This document shows positions 30,172-44,088 of a stretch of DNA of 64,000 bases, piece after piece. The position numbers and the translations under genes are program-made. The stretch is from Deinococcus actinosclerus (lineage in GTDB: Bacteria; Deinococcota; Deinococci; Deinococcales; Deinococcaceae), in the NCBI RefSeq assembly GCF_001507665.1, contig NZ_CP013910.1, positions 2,665,501 to 2,729,500 of the forward strand, given 5' to 3'. Positions within the stretch are counted from its first letter, which is position 1; every line of letters starts with the position of its first letter. Under the pieces are notes generated by a model. That model did not search any database. It saw nothing but the letters and a program-made list of their open reading frames with translations, and was not told where the DNA came from.

Positions 30172-31893
30172 ATGAAAAAAGTTGCTGCGCTCGCCACCCT
30201 GCTGACCCTGACGACTGCCCTGGCCGTCGCGCCCAAAGACACCCTGGTCATCCAGGAGTCCGCCGATATTCCCACCATGGACCCCGGCGTGACCTACGAC
30301 ACGGCCTCCGGCGCCATCACCGAGAACCTGTACGAGACCCTGCTGACCTACAGCGGCGCCAGCCTCACCAAGCTTGAGCCCCTGCTCGCCACCAAGTGGA
30401 CGATCAGCAACGGCGGCAAGACCTACACCTTCGACCTGCGTAAGGGCGTGAAGTTCCACAGCGGCAACGCCATGACCTGCGCCGACGCCGAATACAGCTT
30501 CGAGCGTAACCTGGTGACCAACAGCGCCGAATCCGGCAACTGGTTCATCTCCGAGAGCCTCCTGGGCACCGGCGCCAACGCCAACGACGACAAGACCATC
30601 ACCTGGGCCCGCATCGACAAGGCCGTCGAGTGCAACAACGCCGGCCAGCTGGTCTTCACCCTGCCCGCCGTGGATCCGGCTTTCCTGGCCAAGCTGGCCT
30701 ACACCGGCCAGAGCATCGTGGACAGCAAGCACGCCGCCAAGATCGGCGAGTGGAGCGGCAAGGAAGCCGACTGGAAAGCCTGGGTCGGCAAGGACCTGAC
30801 CAACAGCAACCTCAGCAAGCAGCCCAGCGGCACCGGCGCGTACAAGTTCGTCCGCAAGGACGCCAACGCCTTCCTGGCCACCGCCTTCGACGGCTACTGG
30901 GGCAAGAAACCCGCCATCAAGAACATCGTGATCCAGAAGGTCAGCGAGCTCGCCGCGCGCCAGCAGGCCTTCCTGAAGGGCGACGCCGACCTGATCGAAG
31001 GCGGCGGCCGCGCTGTGGACGAGGAGCAGATCAAGGGCAAGCCCGGCGTGGTCTGGCAGGACGGCTTCCCCAGCACCTCCGCGACCGCGTTCTTCATGAA
31101 CGAAAACATCAAGGCGACCGGCCTGCTGGGCAGCGGCAAGCTGGACGGCAAGGGCATCCCCGCCAACTTCTTCAAGGACGCTAACGTGCGCCGCGGCTTC
31201 AGCTACGCCTTCAACTATGACCAATACATCCAGGACGTCCAGAAGGGCAAAGGCAAACAGCGCACCATGCTGCTCCCCGACACCTTCCCCGGCTACGACG
31301 CCAAGGTGAACACCTACACCTTCGACGCGGCCAAGGCCAAGCAGTTCTTCCAGCGCGCCTGGGGCGGCCAGGTCTGGAAAAACGGCTTCGTCCTGACGGC
31401 CAACTACCGCGCCGGCAGCGTGCCCTCGCAGACCGCCATGGAAATCCTGAAGAAGAACATCGAAGCGCTGAACCCCAAGTTCCGCGTGAACATCCAGGCC
31501 AAACAGTGGAGCGAGATGCTCGCGTCTTCCAAGAAGGGCGAGGAAGCCATGATCGTCATTGGCTGGGCGCCTGACTACGCCGACCCGGACAACTTCATGT
31601 ACACCTTCTACAGCAGCAACGGGTACTACTTCCCCCGCAACAACTGGAAGGACACCCAGGTCGACAAGTGGCTCGAGCAGGCCCGCAACACGGTGAACAC
31701 CGCCGAGCGTAACCGCCTGTACAGCCTCGTGGGCAAGAAAGCCTACGAGCAGGCCCCGTACATCCTGATGCCCGCTCCCGTGGGCTACAGCTTCATGCGC
31801 GACAGCCTGGTGGGCGCCGATCAGAAGAGCTTCAACCCCATGATCTCCTTCAGCTACACCGGCACCTTCTGGAAGGAACTCAGCAAGAAGTAA
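30172..31893 (+). CDS. ABC transporter substrate-binding protein, peptide/nickel type
   Basis: 573 aa. Family 5 extracellular solute-binding protein. Signal peptide [18 protein letters not shown], then [20 protein letters not shown] and the [22 protein letters not shown] region typical of DppA/OppA. GGAGG lies 4 bases before ATG 30172. It is exported and feeds the two permeases downstream. Its own terminator follows, and the permeases have a separate promoter, so the binding protein can be made in excess. Confidence 0.93.
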   Translation: MKKVAALATLLTLTTALAVAPKDTLVIQESADIPTMDPGVTYDTASGAITENLYETLLTYSGASLTKLEPLLATKWTISNGGKTYTFDLRKGVKFHSGNAMTCADAEYSFERNLVTNSAESGNWFISESLLGTGANANDDKTITWARIDKAVECNNAGQLVFTLPAVDPAFLAKLAYTGQSIVDSKHAAKIGEWSGKEADWKAWVGKDLTNSNLSKQPSGTGAYKFVRKDANAFLATAFDGYWGKKPAIKNIVIQKVSELAARQQAFLKGDADLIEGGGRAVDEEQIKGKPGVVWQDGFPSTSATAFFMNENIKATGLLGSGKLDGKGIPANFFKDANVRRGFSYAFNYDQYIQDVQKGKGKQRTMLLPDTFPGYDAKVNTYTFDAAKAKQFFQRAWGGQVWKNGFVLTANYRAGSVPSQTAMEILKKNIEALNPKFRVNIQAKQWSEMLASSKKGEEAMIVIGWAPDYADPDNFMYTFYSSNGYYFPRNNWKDTQVDKWLEQARNTVNTAERNRLYSLVGKKAYEQAPYILMPAPVGYSFMRDSLVGADQKSFNPMISFSYTGTFWKELSKK

Positions 31894-31924
31894 ACCAGAC
31901 CGCCCGCAGTGACCTGCGCGGCCC

Positions 31925-31958
31925 AGGGCAGCCCACAGTACCGGGCTGCCCTCTTTTA
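31925..31958 (+). terminator. Terminator after the binding protein gene
   Basis: Perfect 10-bp arms AGGGCAGCCC (31925-31934) and GGGCTGCCCT (31943-31952), then CTTTTAT. Confidence 0.85.
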
Positions 31959-32038
31959 TGAGACCTGCCGGAAGCCGGAAAAGTCCGCGCTGCACGCATA
32001 GACAGGTTCTCCATACCGGGACAAGCGCCCGCGCCCCT

Positions 32039-32068
32039 TTGCGTTACACATGCGATTTGGACTAGGCT
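32039..32068 (+). promoter_or_regulatory. Promoter for the permease genes
   Basis: TTGCGT (32039-32044), 18-base spacer, TAGGCT (32063-32068). The leader is about 115 bases before the first permease ATG. No gene is seen in 31894-32188. Confidence 0.5.
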
Positions 32069-32188
32069 AGCGGGCGGACTACAGCTCAGCCGTCACGCAC
32101 AATCCAAGGTTCGTATCCCACTCTCCGTCCCTCCCATCGGAACCCGGCCCGGCTCCGATCCTGGGAGATTTTCCACCCCGAGGCTCTC

Positions 32189-33211
<1,023 letters not shown>

Positions 33212-33242
33212 TGCCCCGCCCCACCACGCACCGGAGGACACC

Positions 33243-34265
<1,023 letters not shown>

Positions 34266-34305
34266 CCGCTGGCAGCTCCTGCGCGCTGCAGGCCAGCTGA
34301 AGATG

Positions 34306-34335
34306 ACACCCCGCCCGGGCTCCCGGGCGGGGTGT
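34306..34335 (+). terminator. Terminator after the permease genes
   Basis: Perfect 14-bp arms ACACCCCGCCCGGG (34306-34319) and its complement (34322-34335), followed by TTCGTG. A tight hairpin between convergent genes. Confidence 0.75.
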
Positions 34336-34417
34336 TTCGTGAGGGACGAGGCCGTCATCCCTGAGCGGAGAACACATCGTTGATGCCAGTACCCTTGAGC
34401 CCCGGAATCCTTTCAAC

Positions 34418-34826
34418 TCAGGCGCTGCGGCGCGGTCGGGTCAGCAGGAACAGCGTCAGCGCCGTCCCCCACAGCAGCGCCGCGGCCAGTGGACTGGCCA
34501 GGAACGCGCAGCCGATCAGGAACGGCACGGCGGGCACTGTGGCCGCCTGCATGGCGCCCGCCAGCTGGCGCTGAGGCTGGGCCAGCTGCTCGTCGCGCGC
34601 CGTGCGGCGGGCCAGCTGCCACGCCACACCGGCCAGCAGCAGCGCCAGCAGCAAGACGCCCAGGAAGGTGACGGGTTCCTGCACCCGCTGGGGGCGCAGC
34701 AGGGCCAGCAGCGCTCCCAGTGGCAGGCCAGGAACGGCCAGCGTCAGGAAGGCCAGCTGGTGGGCGCGGCGCGCGGCGCGGACGCGGCTGTGGGCATCCC
34801 CGGCGCGCAGGTCGCGGGTCAGGCCG

Positions 34827-34834
<8 letters not shown>
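34418..34834 (-). CDS. Hypothetical membrane protein
   Basis: 138 aa. Starts [20 protein letters not shown] at ATG 34834, overlapping the ygfZ stop by 8 bases. It has four hydrophobic segments, about residues 28-48, 55-75, 97-113 and 115-130, with an Arg/Gln-rich loop between the second and third. No known family. Probably co-translated with ygfZ. Confidence 0.7.
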
Positions 34835-35711
<877 letters not shown>

Positions 35712-35798
35712 GCCGCCCAGGGTACGGGATGCAGCGCCGGGCATGTGGAACGCGGGTCGCAGGGCGGAGGGCCGCAGCCCCGCCGGGACAGCCACAGA

Positions 35799-35834
35799 CG
35801 AGCGCCGCCTCTCCGGTGGGAGGGGCGGCGCTCG
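35799..35834 (-). terminator. Hairpin after rplY
   Basis: 11-bp arms CGAGCGCCGCC (35799-35809) and its complement (35824-35834) around a 14-base loop, nine bases after the rplY stop. The T tract is weak (GTCTG). Confidence 0.55.
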
Positions 35835-35843
35835 GGAAGAGGA

Positions 35844-36560
35844 TTACTCTTCGCTCTTCTCTTCGGTGCTCTCGGCGTCGCCTTCGGTCTCGCTGGCGGC
35901 GTCGGCCTTGGCTTCCTCGACGGTGGCGTCGCCTTCCAGGATGGCGGCAGCGGCTTCCTCGCTGATCTCGCCCGCGGCGACCAGACCGGCCACCTGGGCA
36001 GCCTGCTGCTCGGCGGCGGCTTCGCCTTCGCTGAGGCGGGGCGGCAGGACGCTGATGACGACCTGCTCGGCGTCACCGGCGAGCTTCACGCCGTCGGGCA
36101 GCTTGACCTGACCGGCGGTGACGTGATCACCGATGTTCAGCTTGGTGACGTCCACGACGAGTTCCTGGGGGATGCGGCGGGGGCCGGGGGCGATGATGCT
36201 GAGGTTATGGACGACGATGTCCACGAGGCCGCCCATGACTTCGCCCTGGCTCTTGCCCTTGGTGTGCACGGGGACGTTCACTTCGACAGGTTCACCGTAG
36301 GTGACCATGTAGAAGTCCACGTGGATGGGGGTGCGCTTGCGCTTGTCCATCTGCACGGTCTTGACCAGCGCGGGGAAGGTCTCGCCGCCCTCGATGGTGA
36401 TGTCGAACAGACCGGTGGTGCTGGTCTGACGGAAGGCGCGGTCGAAGGCCTTCTTGTCGAGGCTGAAGGAGACGTTCTTCTCCTTGTTGTAGGCGACGGC
36501 GGGGATCAGGCCTTCAGCGAGCTTTTCCTGGCTCTTGCGGGGTTTGGCGTTCAGTTCCAT
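35844..36560 (-). CDS. rplY: 50S ribosomal protein bL25, CTC/TL5 type
   Basis: 238 aa. 5S rRNA-binding protein of the general-stress (CTC) type. The N-terminal L25 domain (MELNAKPRKSQEKLAEGLIP) is followed by the TL5 beta domain and a C-terminal domain rich in Ala/Glu ending in an acidic tail. The Deinococcus version is known for an extra C-terminal domain near the A site. GGAGAAAG precedes the ATG. Confidence 0.95.
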   Translation of the reverse strand: MELNAKPRKSQEKLAEGLIPAVAYNKEKNVSFSLDKKAFDRAFRQTSTTGLFDITIEGGETFPALVKTVQMDKRKRTPIHVDFYMVTYGEPVEVNVPVHTKGKSQGEVMGGLVDIVVHNLSIIAPGPRRIPQELVVDVTKLNIGDHVTAGQVKLPDGVKLAGDAEQVVISVLPPRLSEGEAAAEQQAAQVAGLVAAGEISEEAAAAILEGDATVEEAKADAASETEGDAESTEEKSEE

Positions 36561-36784
36561 GTGCTTTCTCCTTCGGGGACGTTCTTCGCCGCCTCACTCT
36601 CGCCGCTCGCCGCTCGGGGCGGGGCAGGGGGCGGGCGTGCAACCGTGACAGCATAGCAAACGCGCGCAGGCGGGTGGAAGGGTCATGCGGGCCTCTGCTA
36701 GACTCTGTGGCGTTGCCGCGCGGCTCCCCCACCCAGCGCACCGGGTGTTCGGAGGCGGCCCCGGACGGAAGACAAGGAGAAGAC

Positions 36785-37342
36785 ATGATCAGTGTGACTG
36801 AACTGCGTAACGGCACCAAAGTGGAGATGGACGGCGGCCTGTGGGAGTGCCTGGAGTACTCGCACCTGAAGATGGGCCGTGGCGGCGCGAAGGTCGTCAC
36901 GAAGTTCCGCAACATGGAAAGCGGCTCGATCGTGGACCGCACCTTCAACAGCGGTGAGAAGCTGCAGGACATCTACGTGGAAGGCAAGAAGATGCAGTAC
37001 CTCTACCCCGACGGTGAGGACTTCGTGTTCATGGACCTGGACACCTTCGACCAGATCACGCTGGGCAAGGGCCTCGTCAGCGACGCCGCGAAGTTCATGA
37101 AGGAGAACACCGAGGTGGAAGTCGCGATGTACGGCGAGAAGCCCCTGAGCATCACGCTGCCCAACCAGGTCATCCTGAAGATCGTGCAGACCGACCCCGG
37201 CGTGCGCGGCGACACGGTGTCGGGCGGCACGAAGCCCGCCACGCTGGAAACCGGCGCGGTGGTGCAGGTGCCCCTGTTCGTGGAGCAGGACACGAACGTG
37301 AAGGTGGACACCCGCACGGGTCAGTACCTCAGCCGCGCGTAA
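36785..37342 (+). CDS. efp: Elongation factor P
   Basis: 185 aa. Rescues ribosomes at polyproline stretches. MISVTELRNGTKVEMDGGLW is the KOW-like first domain. The tip of the conserved loop (MGRGGAKV) has Arg32 where E. coli has the modified Lys34. An efp with Arg here is common in Thermus relatives. AAGGAGAAG lies before ATG 36785; the frame is open upstream but without support. Confidence 0.96.
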   Translation: MISVTELRNGTKVEMDGGLWECLEYSHLKMGRGGAKVVTKFRNMESGSIVDRTFNSGEKLQDIYVEGKKMQYLYPDGEDFVFMDLDTFDQITLGKGLVSDAAKFMKENTEVEVAMYGEKPLSITLPNQVILKIVQTDPGVRGDTVSGGTKPATLETGAVVQVPLFVEQDTNVKVDTRTGQYLSRA

Positions 37343-37360
37343 ATGACGTGACGTGACTGC

Positions 37361-37388
37361 GCCGCCCCCGGTTTCCCCGGCGGGCGGC
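37361..37388 (+). terminator. Hairpin after efp
   Basis: GCCGCCC (37361-37367) and GGGCGGC (37382-37388) with a GC-rich inner part, followed by GTCCTCATTTCC. Possible terminator, weak T tract. Confidence 0.4.
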
Positions 37389-37521
37389 GTCCTCATTTCC
37401 CGTTAGACTCAGTTCAGCCAAACGAGCGTTAGGCTGCGGGTAACACCCCCTCTCACCCGGCACAGGGCATGATTGGGGGCAGCGTCAACCGTAGAACCCA
37501 GACGACCTTCAAGGAGGGGCC

Positions 37522-38067
37522 ATGAACCCGAACGACCTGAAACAGATTCTCGATGCCCTCACGTACGCCGACGTGCGTGAATTCAGCCTGCGCACCGGCA
37601 GCTTCGACCTGAGCCTCAAGCGCGGCCCGCAGGCCTTCGCCGCGCCCGCCCCCATGCCTGCCACCGGCCCGGCACCGGTCGCGGCCCCCATGCCCGCCCC
37701 CGCGTTCGCGCCCATGCCCGCCCCCGCCATGCCTGCCCCCCAGGTGCAGGACAGCGCCCCCGCCGCGCCCGCGCAGGCCAGCGCCCCGGCCCCCACGCCC
37801 GCCGAGGCTCCCGCCGAGAAGCCCGCCAGCAAGGGCACGCCCGTCAAGGCGCCCATCGTCGGGACCTTCTACGCCTCCAGCAGCCCCGACGCCGCCCCCT
37901 ACGTGAAGGTCGGCGACACCGTCGCGGCCGGACAGGTGCTGTGCATCATCGAGGCGATGAAACTCATGAACGAGATCGAAGCCGAGCAGGGCGGCACCAT
38001 TCGCGAGATCCTCGTGAAGAACGCCGAACCCGTCGAGTACGGCCAGACGCTGTTCATCATCGAATAA
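37522..38067 (+). CDS. accB: Biotin carboxyl carrier protein of acetyl-CoA carboxylase
   Basis: 181 aa. Carries the biotin that accC carboxylates. The C-terminal biotinyl domain has EAMKLMNEI with biotin-accepting Lys147. A Pro/Ala/Met linker (about residues 42-90) joins it to the N-terminal helix segment [29 protein letters not shown] precedes the ATG. Operon with accC, 98 bases downstream. Confidence 0.95.
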   Translation: MNPNDLKQILDALTYADVREFSLRTGSFDLSLKRGPQAFAAPAPMPATGPAPVAAPMPAPAFAPMPAPAMPAPQVQDSAPAAPAQASAPAPTPAEAPAEKPASKGTPVKAPIVGTFYASSSPDAAPYVKVGDTVAAGQVLCIIEAMKLMNEIEAEQGGTIREILVKNAEPVEYGQTLFIIE

Positions 38068-38076
38068 GAGGCGGAA

Positions 38077-38147
38077 GGCCGATGGCAGAAGGCAGCAGGC
38101 CGCCCCTCGGCCGCGCTCTCGCCATCCGGCCTTGAACCTTTTGCCAT
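38077..38147. repeat. Imperfect inverted repeat between accB and accC
   Basis: AAGGCCGATGGC and GCCATCCGGCCTT face each other (one bulged base), with the added phrases GGCAGAAGGC and TTGCCATCTGC. The same GATGGCAG phrase recurs just after accC, so it looks like a mobile or amplified intergenic repeat rather than a gene-specific signal. Confidence 0.5.
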
Positions 38148-38165
38148 CTGCAAGGAGCGAAGTTC

Positions 38166-39503
<1,338 letters not shown>

Positions 39504-39509
39504 GAGCCG

Positions 39510-40145
39510 ATGGCAGATGGGCAGAGGCAGAAGGCTGAGGGGCACCCGGCGTCTGCCTCTGCCCGTTTGGGGGCGCGGGACGCGCTGCTCTCGCGCCTGT
39601 GTGGGCGCTCATGGCCGGAGGGGCTGCTGCTGGACGCGCTGAGTCTCTCCCCTGCCCTGGACGTGCTGGATGTGGGCGCGGGGGACGGCCGGCTGGTGCG
39701 TGAACTGGCGCGGCGGGGGCACGCGGGCCGGGTGGTGGGCGTCGATCCCACGCCGGGGTTGGGGGTGCAGCGTGCATCGGCGGAGGCGCTCCCGTTCCCG
39801 GACGCGAGTGTCGACGTGGTGCTGTTCGCACGGGTCCTGGCGCACCTGCCCGATCAGGCACGGGCGCTGGCCGAGGCGCGGCGCGTACTGCGGCCCGGCG
39901 GACAGGTCTGGGGCGCCGCGCACGGCCCGGCACACCTGCGGGCCACCTGGGCGGCCCTGGGCCAGCCCCTCGCGCCGGGAGACACGCCGCCCGAACCCGC
40001 GTTGACCGTCAAGTGCCCCATCACGGTGACCGGTGACGATGCCCGCTTCCTGCTGGGCACGTACGGGCAGGCGGCCGACATGCCCGGTCCCCTCTTCCCC
40101 GTTCAGGACGCCGCGCAGTTGCTGATCTGGTCGCTGGCCCCGTGA
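39510..40145 (+). CDS. Class I SAM-dependent methyltransferase
   Basis: 211 aa if read from ATG 39510. The methyltransferase fold begins at about residue 50 with VLDVGAGDGRLVRELARRG (SAM motif I), then VVGVDPTPG, EALPFPDASVDVVLFARVLAHLPD and LRPGGQVW. The first 20 codons coincide with an intergenic inverted repeat (39519-39564) and have no ribosome site, so the true start may be later, for example TTG at 39567 just before GARDALLSRL. Substrate unknown. Confidence 0.82.
   Translation: MADGQRQKAEGHPASASARLGARDALLSRLCGRSWPEGLLLDALSLSPALDVLDVGAGDGRLVRELARRGHAGRVVGVDPTPGLGVQRASAEALPFPDASVDVVLFARVLAHLPDQARALAEARRVLRPGGQVWGAAHGPAHLRATWAALGQPLAPGDTPPEPALTVKCPITVTGDDARFLLGTYGQAADMPGPLFPVQDAAQLLIWSLAP
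39519..39564. repeat. Perfect 13-bp inverted repeat at the methyltransferase 5' end
   Basis: GGGCAGAGGCAGA (39519-39531) and TCTGCCTCTGCCC (39552-39564), 20-base loop. It is preceded by GCCGATGGCAGATGG, shared with the accB-accC spacer. Confidence 0.7.
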
Positions 40146-40180
40146 AACGGGTTCCGTTTGTCTCCTTCTCGCTCCGCTCG

Positions 40181-40210
40181 GATTGAATGATTCTGGCAAA
40201 CCATTCAATC
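40181..40210. repeat. Inverted repeat after the methyltransferase gene
   Basis: GATTGAATG (40181-40189) and CATTCAATC (40202-40210) within a phrase that also repeats GTTCCGTTTG / GTCCGTTTG. Looks like a short Deinococcus intergenic repeat. Confidence 0.5.
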
Positions 40211-40292
40211 GGAGTCCGTTTGAGGTCAGCTGACCAGTCGGCGCGCCACGCGGCCAGTTTTCCCCCTGCGCGGCGGGGCGCATGCTGCGGGC

Positions 40293-40562
40293 ATGCTTCC
40301 TGCTGACCTGCATCAGGCGCTGCGGCCCCTGCTTCCGGAACTTCAGACCCAGCTGCTCGGGGGGTGCCGCCCGGACCCGCTGCGGCACCTGGACATTCAG
40401 GTATCCGCGAAACCGTGCGGCACGGTCACCCTGACGGTCCGGGCCGCGCATGACGGGGCGCGCTGGGGCCGCACGGCCAGCGTGGACCTGCACCCGCTGT
40501 GGTGCGGGGATCACCTGGAATTGCGGGCGGACGCGCCGGAGTACGCGATCAGCGCCACGTGA
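40293..40562 (+). CDS. Hypothetical protein
   Basis: 89 aa. MLPADLHQALRPLLPELQTQ; no membrane segment or known motif. Cysteines at about 25, 42 and 71 are scattered. CATGCT ends six bases before the ATG, as in other leaderless genes here. It converges on acs. Existence is likely from codon use and promoter placement; function unknown. Confidence 0.55.
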   Translation: MLPADLHQALRPLLPELQTQLLGGCRPDPLRHLDIQVSAKPCGTVTLTVRAAHDGARWGRTASVDLHPLWCGDHLELRADAPEYAISAT

Positions 40563-40620
40563 ATGCATCAGGGGGCCGCGACACCCCAGCCGTGGCGGTG
40601 CCGCGGCCCGCTGACCCGCT

Positions 40621-42609
40621 TTACACGGGTTCCGTCGCGGCCAGCCGGTCGAGCACGCCGGGGTCTTCCAGGGTGCTGGTGTCGCCCTGGATCTCCTTGC
40701 CCGCGGCGATCTGCCTGAGGAAGCGGCGCATGATCTTCCCGCTGCGGGTCTTGGGGAGCGCGTCGGCGACGTAGATGGCGTCGGGGCGGGCGAGCGCGCC
40801 GATCTCGCGGCTGACGTGGGCGCGCAGTTCTTTCGGGTCAACCGTAAAGCCGCTCTGGGGGAGCACGAACGCGACGACGCTCTCGCCCTTCACGTCGTCG
40901 GGTTTGCCGACCACGGCGGCCTCGGCGACGCTGGGGTGGGCGACGAGGGCGGATTCGATCTCCATGGTGCCCAGGCGGTGGCCGCTGACGTTCAGGACGT
41001 CGTCCACGCGGCCGATGACGGTGACGTAGCCGTCGGCGTCGCGGCGGGCGCCGTCCCCGGCGAAGTACACGCCGCCGATCTCGCCCCAGTAGGTCTTGCG
41101 GTAGCGCTCGTCGTCGCCGTACACGGTGCGCAGCATGCTGGGCCAGGGGCGTTTGATGACGAGCAGGCCGCCGTCGTCGGGCCCGAGTTCCTCGCCCTGG
41201 CGGGTCATGATGGCGGGGTCCACGCCGAACATGGGGAGGCCCGCGCTGCCGGGTTTGCTGGCGTGCGCGCCGGGCAGGGTGGTCAGCATGATGGAGCCGG
41301 TCTCGGTCTGCCACCAGGTGTCCACGACGGGGCAGCGCTCGCCGCCGATCACGCGGTAGTACCACATCCACGCTTCGGGGTTGATGGGTTCCCCGACCGA
41401 GCCGAGCAGGCGCAGGCTGCTCAGGTCGTACGCGGCGGGGATGGCGTCGCCCTGGCGCATGAAGGAGCGGATGGCGGTGGGCGCGGTGTACAGGATCGTG
41501 ACGCGGTGCTTCTGGATCAGGTGCCAGAAGCGGCCCCAGTCGGGGTGGTTGGGCGCGCCCTCGTACATGAGGACGGTCGCGCCGTTCAGCAGGGGGCCGT
41601 ACACGCTGTAGCTGTGGCCGGTGATCCAGCCGACGTCGGCGGTGCACCAGTAGATGTCGTCGTCCCGCAGGTCGAAGACGGTCTGGGTGGTGAGGTACGT
41701 GCCGATCATGTACCCGCCGGTGGTGTGCTGCACGCCCTTGGGTTTGCCGGTGCTGCCGGAGGTGTACAGCACGAACAGTGGGTGTTCGCTGTCCACGGGC
41801 AGCGCGTCGTGGTCGTCGCTGGCGGCGTTCAGGGCGTCGTGCCACCAGACGTCGCGGCCCTCCTGCATGGGGGCGTCGCAGTCGGCGCGGCACACCACGA
41901 GGATCTTCTCCAGGCTGGGGGTGAGTCTGGCGGCCTCGTCGGCGTTCGCCTTGAGGTTCACCAGGGAGCCGCGCCGCTGTCCGGCGTCGGCGGTGATCAG
42001 GACCTTGCTCTGCGCGTCGTTGATGCGGTCGGCCAGCGCGCTGACCGAGAACCCGCCGAACACCACGGAGTGCACGGCGCCGATGCGGGCGCAGGCGAGC
42101 ATGGCGATGGCCGCCTCGGGCGTCAGGGGCAGGTACAGGGTCACGCGGTCGCCGGCCTGCACGCCCAGGTCGCGCAGGGCGTTCGCGGCCTTCTTCACCT
42201 CGCGCAGCAGCTGCGCGTAGGTGTAGGTGCGGACCTCGCCGTCCTCGGCCTCCCAGATGATCGCCGCCTTGCTGCCCAGGCCGCGCGCGACGTTGCGGTC
42301 CAGGGCGTTGAAGGCGATGTTCGTCTGGCCGCCCACGAACCACTGCGCGTGGGGGGGCTGCCAGTCGAGCACCTGCGTCCAGGGGGTGAACCAGTGGAGT
42401 TCCCCGGCCACCCCGGACCAGAAGGTGTCGGGGTCGTCGAGACTCTGGCGGTAGCGGCGCTCGTAGTCCTCGCGGGTCACGCGGGCCTGCGCGCGGAAGT
42501 CGTCACTCGGCTCGATCACGCGGTGCTCGTGGAGCATCGCGTCGATATGGTCACTGGCCGGGCGGTCGCTGGCGGGGTGGTTGCTGGGCTGGGTAGGGGT
42601 CTGGGTCAT
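40621..42609 (-). CDS. acs: Acetyl-CoA synthetase
   Basis: 662 aa. Makes acetyl-CoA from acetate, ATP and CoA. AMP-binding motif [38 protein letters not shown], and the C-terminal [12 protein letters not shown], whose Lys is the residue acetylated in other bacteria. GGAGGTGTCCC precedes the ATG. The only other acetate genes here are the ActP/DUF485 pair 5 kb away, which share an upstream motif with acs. Divergent from the XRE regulator. Confidence 0.96.
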   Translation of the reverse strand: MTQTPTQPSNHPASDRPASDHIDAMLHEHRVIEPSDDFRAQARVTREDYERRYRQSLDDPDTFWSGVAGELHWFTPWTQVLDWQPPHAQWFVGGQTNIAFNALDRNVARGLGSKAAIIWEAEDGEVRTYTYAQLLREVKKAANALRDLGVQAGDRVTLYLPLTPEAAIAMLACARIGAVHSVVFGGFSVSALADRINDAQSKVLITADAGQRRGSLVNLKANADEAARLTPSLEKILVVCRADCDAPMQEGRDVWWHDALNAASDDHDALPVDSEHPLFVLYTSGSTGKPKGVQHTTGGYMIGTYLTTQTVFDLRDDDIYWCTADVGWITGHSYSVYGPLLNGATVLMYEGAPNHPDWGRFWHLIQKHRVTILYTAPTAIRSFMRQGDAIPAAYDLSSLRLLGSVGEPINPEAWMWYYRVIGGERCPVVDTWWQTETGSIMLTTLPGAHASKPGSAGLPMFGVDPAIMTRQGEELGPDDGGLLVIKRPWPSMLRTVYGDDERYRKTYWGEIGGVYFAGDGARRDADGYVTVIGRVDDVLNVSGHRLGTMEIESALVAHPSVAEAAVVGKPDDVKGESVVAFVLPQSGFTVDPKELRAHVSREIGALARPDAIYVADALPKTRSGKIMRRFLRQIAAGKEIQGDTSTLEDPGVLDRLAATEPV

Positions 42610-42741
42610 GGGACACCTCCGGGTGGGGCTTGGGCCGCTGTCAGGGCGACGGGCGTGGGATTGGGCTGTGTGTTGTGCCCACTGTACTCGCGTGAAGGTG
42701 GGATTCCGGGTGGGCCGCCAGCGCGGGTACTGCGGCGGTAC

Positions 42742-42757
42742 TGCACCCGGTGCAAGC
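42742..42757. promoter_or_regulatory. Motif shared with the acetate symporter operon (acs copy)
   Basis: TGCACCCGGTGCAAGC, containing the 13-bp palindrome TGCACCCGGTGCA. It is 133 bases before the acs start and about 50 before the XRE gene. The second copy is at 49200-49215 (15 of 16 identical). Candidate activator or repressor site for acetate use. Confidence 0.5.
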
Positions 42758-42771
42758 GGTCAGGTTCGGCC

Positions 42772-42801
42772 TTGACAGGCGCAAACACCGTTGCGGAAAA
42801 T
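42772..42801 (+). promoter_or_regulatory. Promoter of the XRE-cupin gene
   Basis: TTGACA (42772-42777), 18-base spacer, GAAAAT (42796-42801), then six bases to the ATG at 42808. Consensus -35 with a leaderless start. Confidence 0.6.
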
Positions 42802-42807
42802 CAACAC

Positions 42808-43416
42808 ATGACCATGATCAGCAACTCATGTGATGGCGCGGCCGAGCAGGCGGCCGGGCGGCTGGCCCGGCAGATCACGGCCGAGCGGGAGGCGCGCGGC
42901 TGGACGCAGGCCACACTCGCGGGGCGCGCCGGGGTGTCGAAGGCCGCCGTGAGCCGCATCGAGCGCGGCGAGATGAGCCCCACCGCCGTCACGCTGCTGC
43001 GTCTCGCCGGAGCGTTCGACCTGACCCTGGCCGGCCTGCTCCTGCGCGCCGAGGGTGCCGGAGCGCGCGAGCACGAACGCCTGTCGCGCGCCGCGCAGCA
43101 GCCCGGGTGGCGCGACCCCGACACCGGGTACACCCGCCGCCAGCTGTTCGCCGCGCCCACCCACCCGCTGGAGGCCGCGCAGGTCACCCTGCCCGCTGGA
43201 GCGAGCGTCACGCTGCCCGCCGGTTCGTACGCGCACATCGCGCAGCTGCTGTGGGTGCAGTCGGGTGAACTGCGCCTGACCGAACGCCGCGCGCCCGACC
43301 TCACCTGGGACCTCGCAGCGGGCGACTGCCTGGGCTTCGGGACGCCCTGCGACGTGACCTTCGAGAATCCCGCAGGGCAGCCCTGCACGTACGCCGTCTT
43401 TCTCGCCCGGAGGTAA
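42808..43416 (+). CDS. XRE family regulator with cupin domain
   Basis: 202 aa. HTH at about residues 16-72 (ARGWTQATLAGRAGVSKAAV, SRIERGEMSPT), then a cupin sensor domain from about 110 (LPAGASVTLPAG, WVQSGELRL, GDCLGFGTPCDVTF). ATG 42808 with a second ATG at 42814. It is followed 3 bases later by a GNAT gene, and this regulator/GNAT pair is common. It lies divergent from acs, so it may also act on acs, but that is not shown. Confidence 0.9.
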   Translation: MTMISNSCDGAAEQAAGRLARQITAEREARGWTQATLAGRAGVSKAAVSRIERGEMSPTAVTLLRLAGAFDLTLAGLLLRAEGAGAREHERLSRAAQQPGWRDPDTGYTRRQLFAAPTHPLEAAQVTLPAGASVTLPAGSYAHIAQLLWVQSGELRLTERRAPDLTWDLAAGDCLGFGTPCDVTFENPAGQPCTYAVFLARR

Positions 43417-43419
43417 CCC

Positions 43420-43938
43420 ATGACCGACACCGTCCGTATCGAGCCGCTGGGTGACGCGCCCGCCACCCTGGACGCCCTGAGCGACCTGCTGATCGCCACC
43501 GTCGCCGCCGGGGGCTCGGTCAGTTTCATGCACCCTCTGGCCCCCGCGCAGGCCCGCGCGTTCTGGGCGGGTTCGCTGGCCGCCGCCGCACGCGGCGAGC
43601 GCGTCGTGCTGGGCGCGTGGGATGGGCTGCAACTGCTCTCCACCGTCACGCTGATCCTCGACTGCCCGCCCAACCAGCCGCACCGCGCCGAGATCGCCAA
43701 GATGATGACCGCCCCGGCCGCGCGGGGGCGCGGGCTGGCCCTGACCCTGCTGCGCGAGGCCGAGGCCCTGGCCCGCACACACGGCCGGACGCTGCTCGTG
43801 CTGGACACCGCCAGCGAGGGCGGCGCGTCGGGCCTGTACGAACGCGCCGGGTACGTGTTCGCCGGCGAGATCCCCGACTACGCCCTGAAGCCCCACGGGG
43901 GCCTGACCGGCACGCGCCTGTACTACCGGCGGCTCTGA
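43420..43938 (+). CDS. GNAT family N-acetyltransferase
   Basis: 172 aa. Acetyl-CoA-binding core in IAKMMTAPAARGRGLALTLL, then LLVLDTASEGGASGLYERAG and IPDYALKPHGGL. The NQPHRAEI...KMM pattern is like tabtoxin-resistance-type acetyltransferases, which act on small molecules. GGAGGTAA precedes the ATG; forms an operon with the XRE-cupin gene. Confidence 0.9.
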   Translation: MTDTVRIEPLGDAPATLDALSDLLIATVAAGGSVSFMHPLAPAQARAFWAGSLAAAARGERVVLGAWDGLQLLSTVTLILDCPPNQPHRAEIAKMMTAPAARGRGLALTLLREAEALARTHGRTLLVLDTASEGGASGLYERAGYVFAGEIPDYALKPHGGLTGTRLYYRRL

Positions 43939-44088
43939 GGCGGCCGGCCCCTCCGGGCAGACCGAAGCGCCCGGTCCCCGCCCGCCGGTACCCCCTCCCC
44001 CCCGGTGACCGCTCGGGCGCCCCGTTGGCGGCGCCGGGTCCGGCCCCGTACTGTGGAGCATGTTGCCCGCACCCCACCTGGAGGGCTC

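Noticed and set aside
40148..40225. CRISPR-like repeats after the methyltransferase gene
   Set aside because: Only one inverted repeat and no regularly spaced copies.
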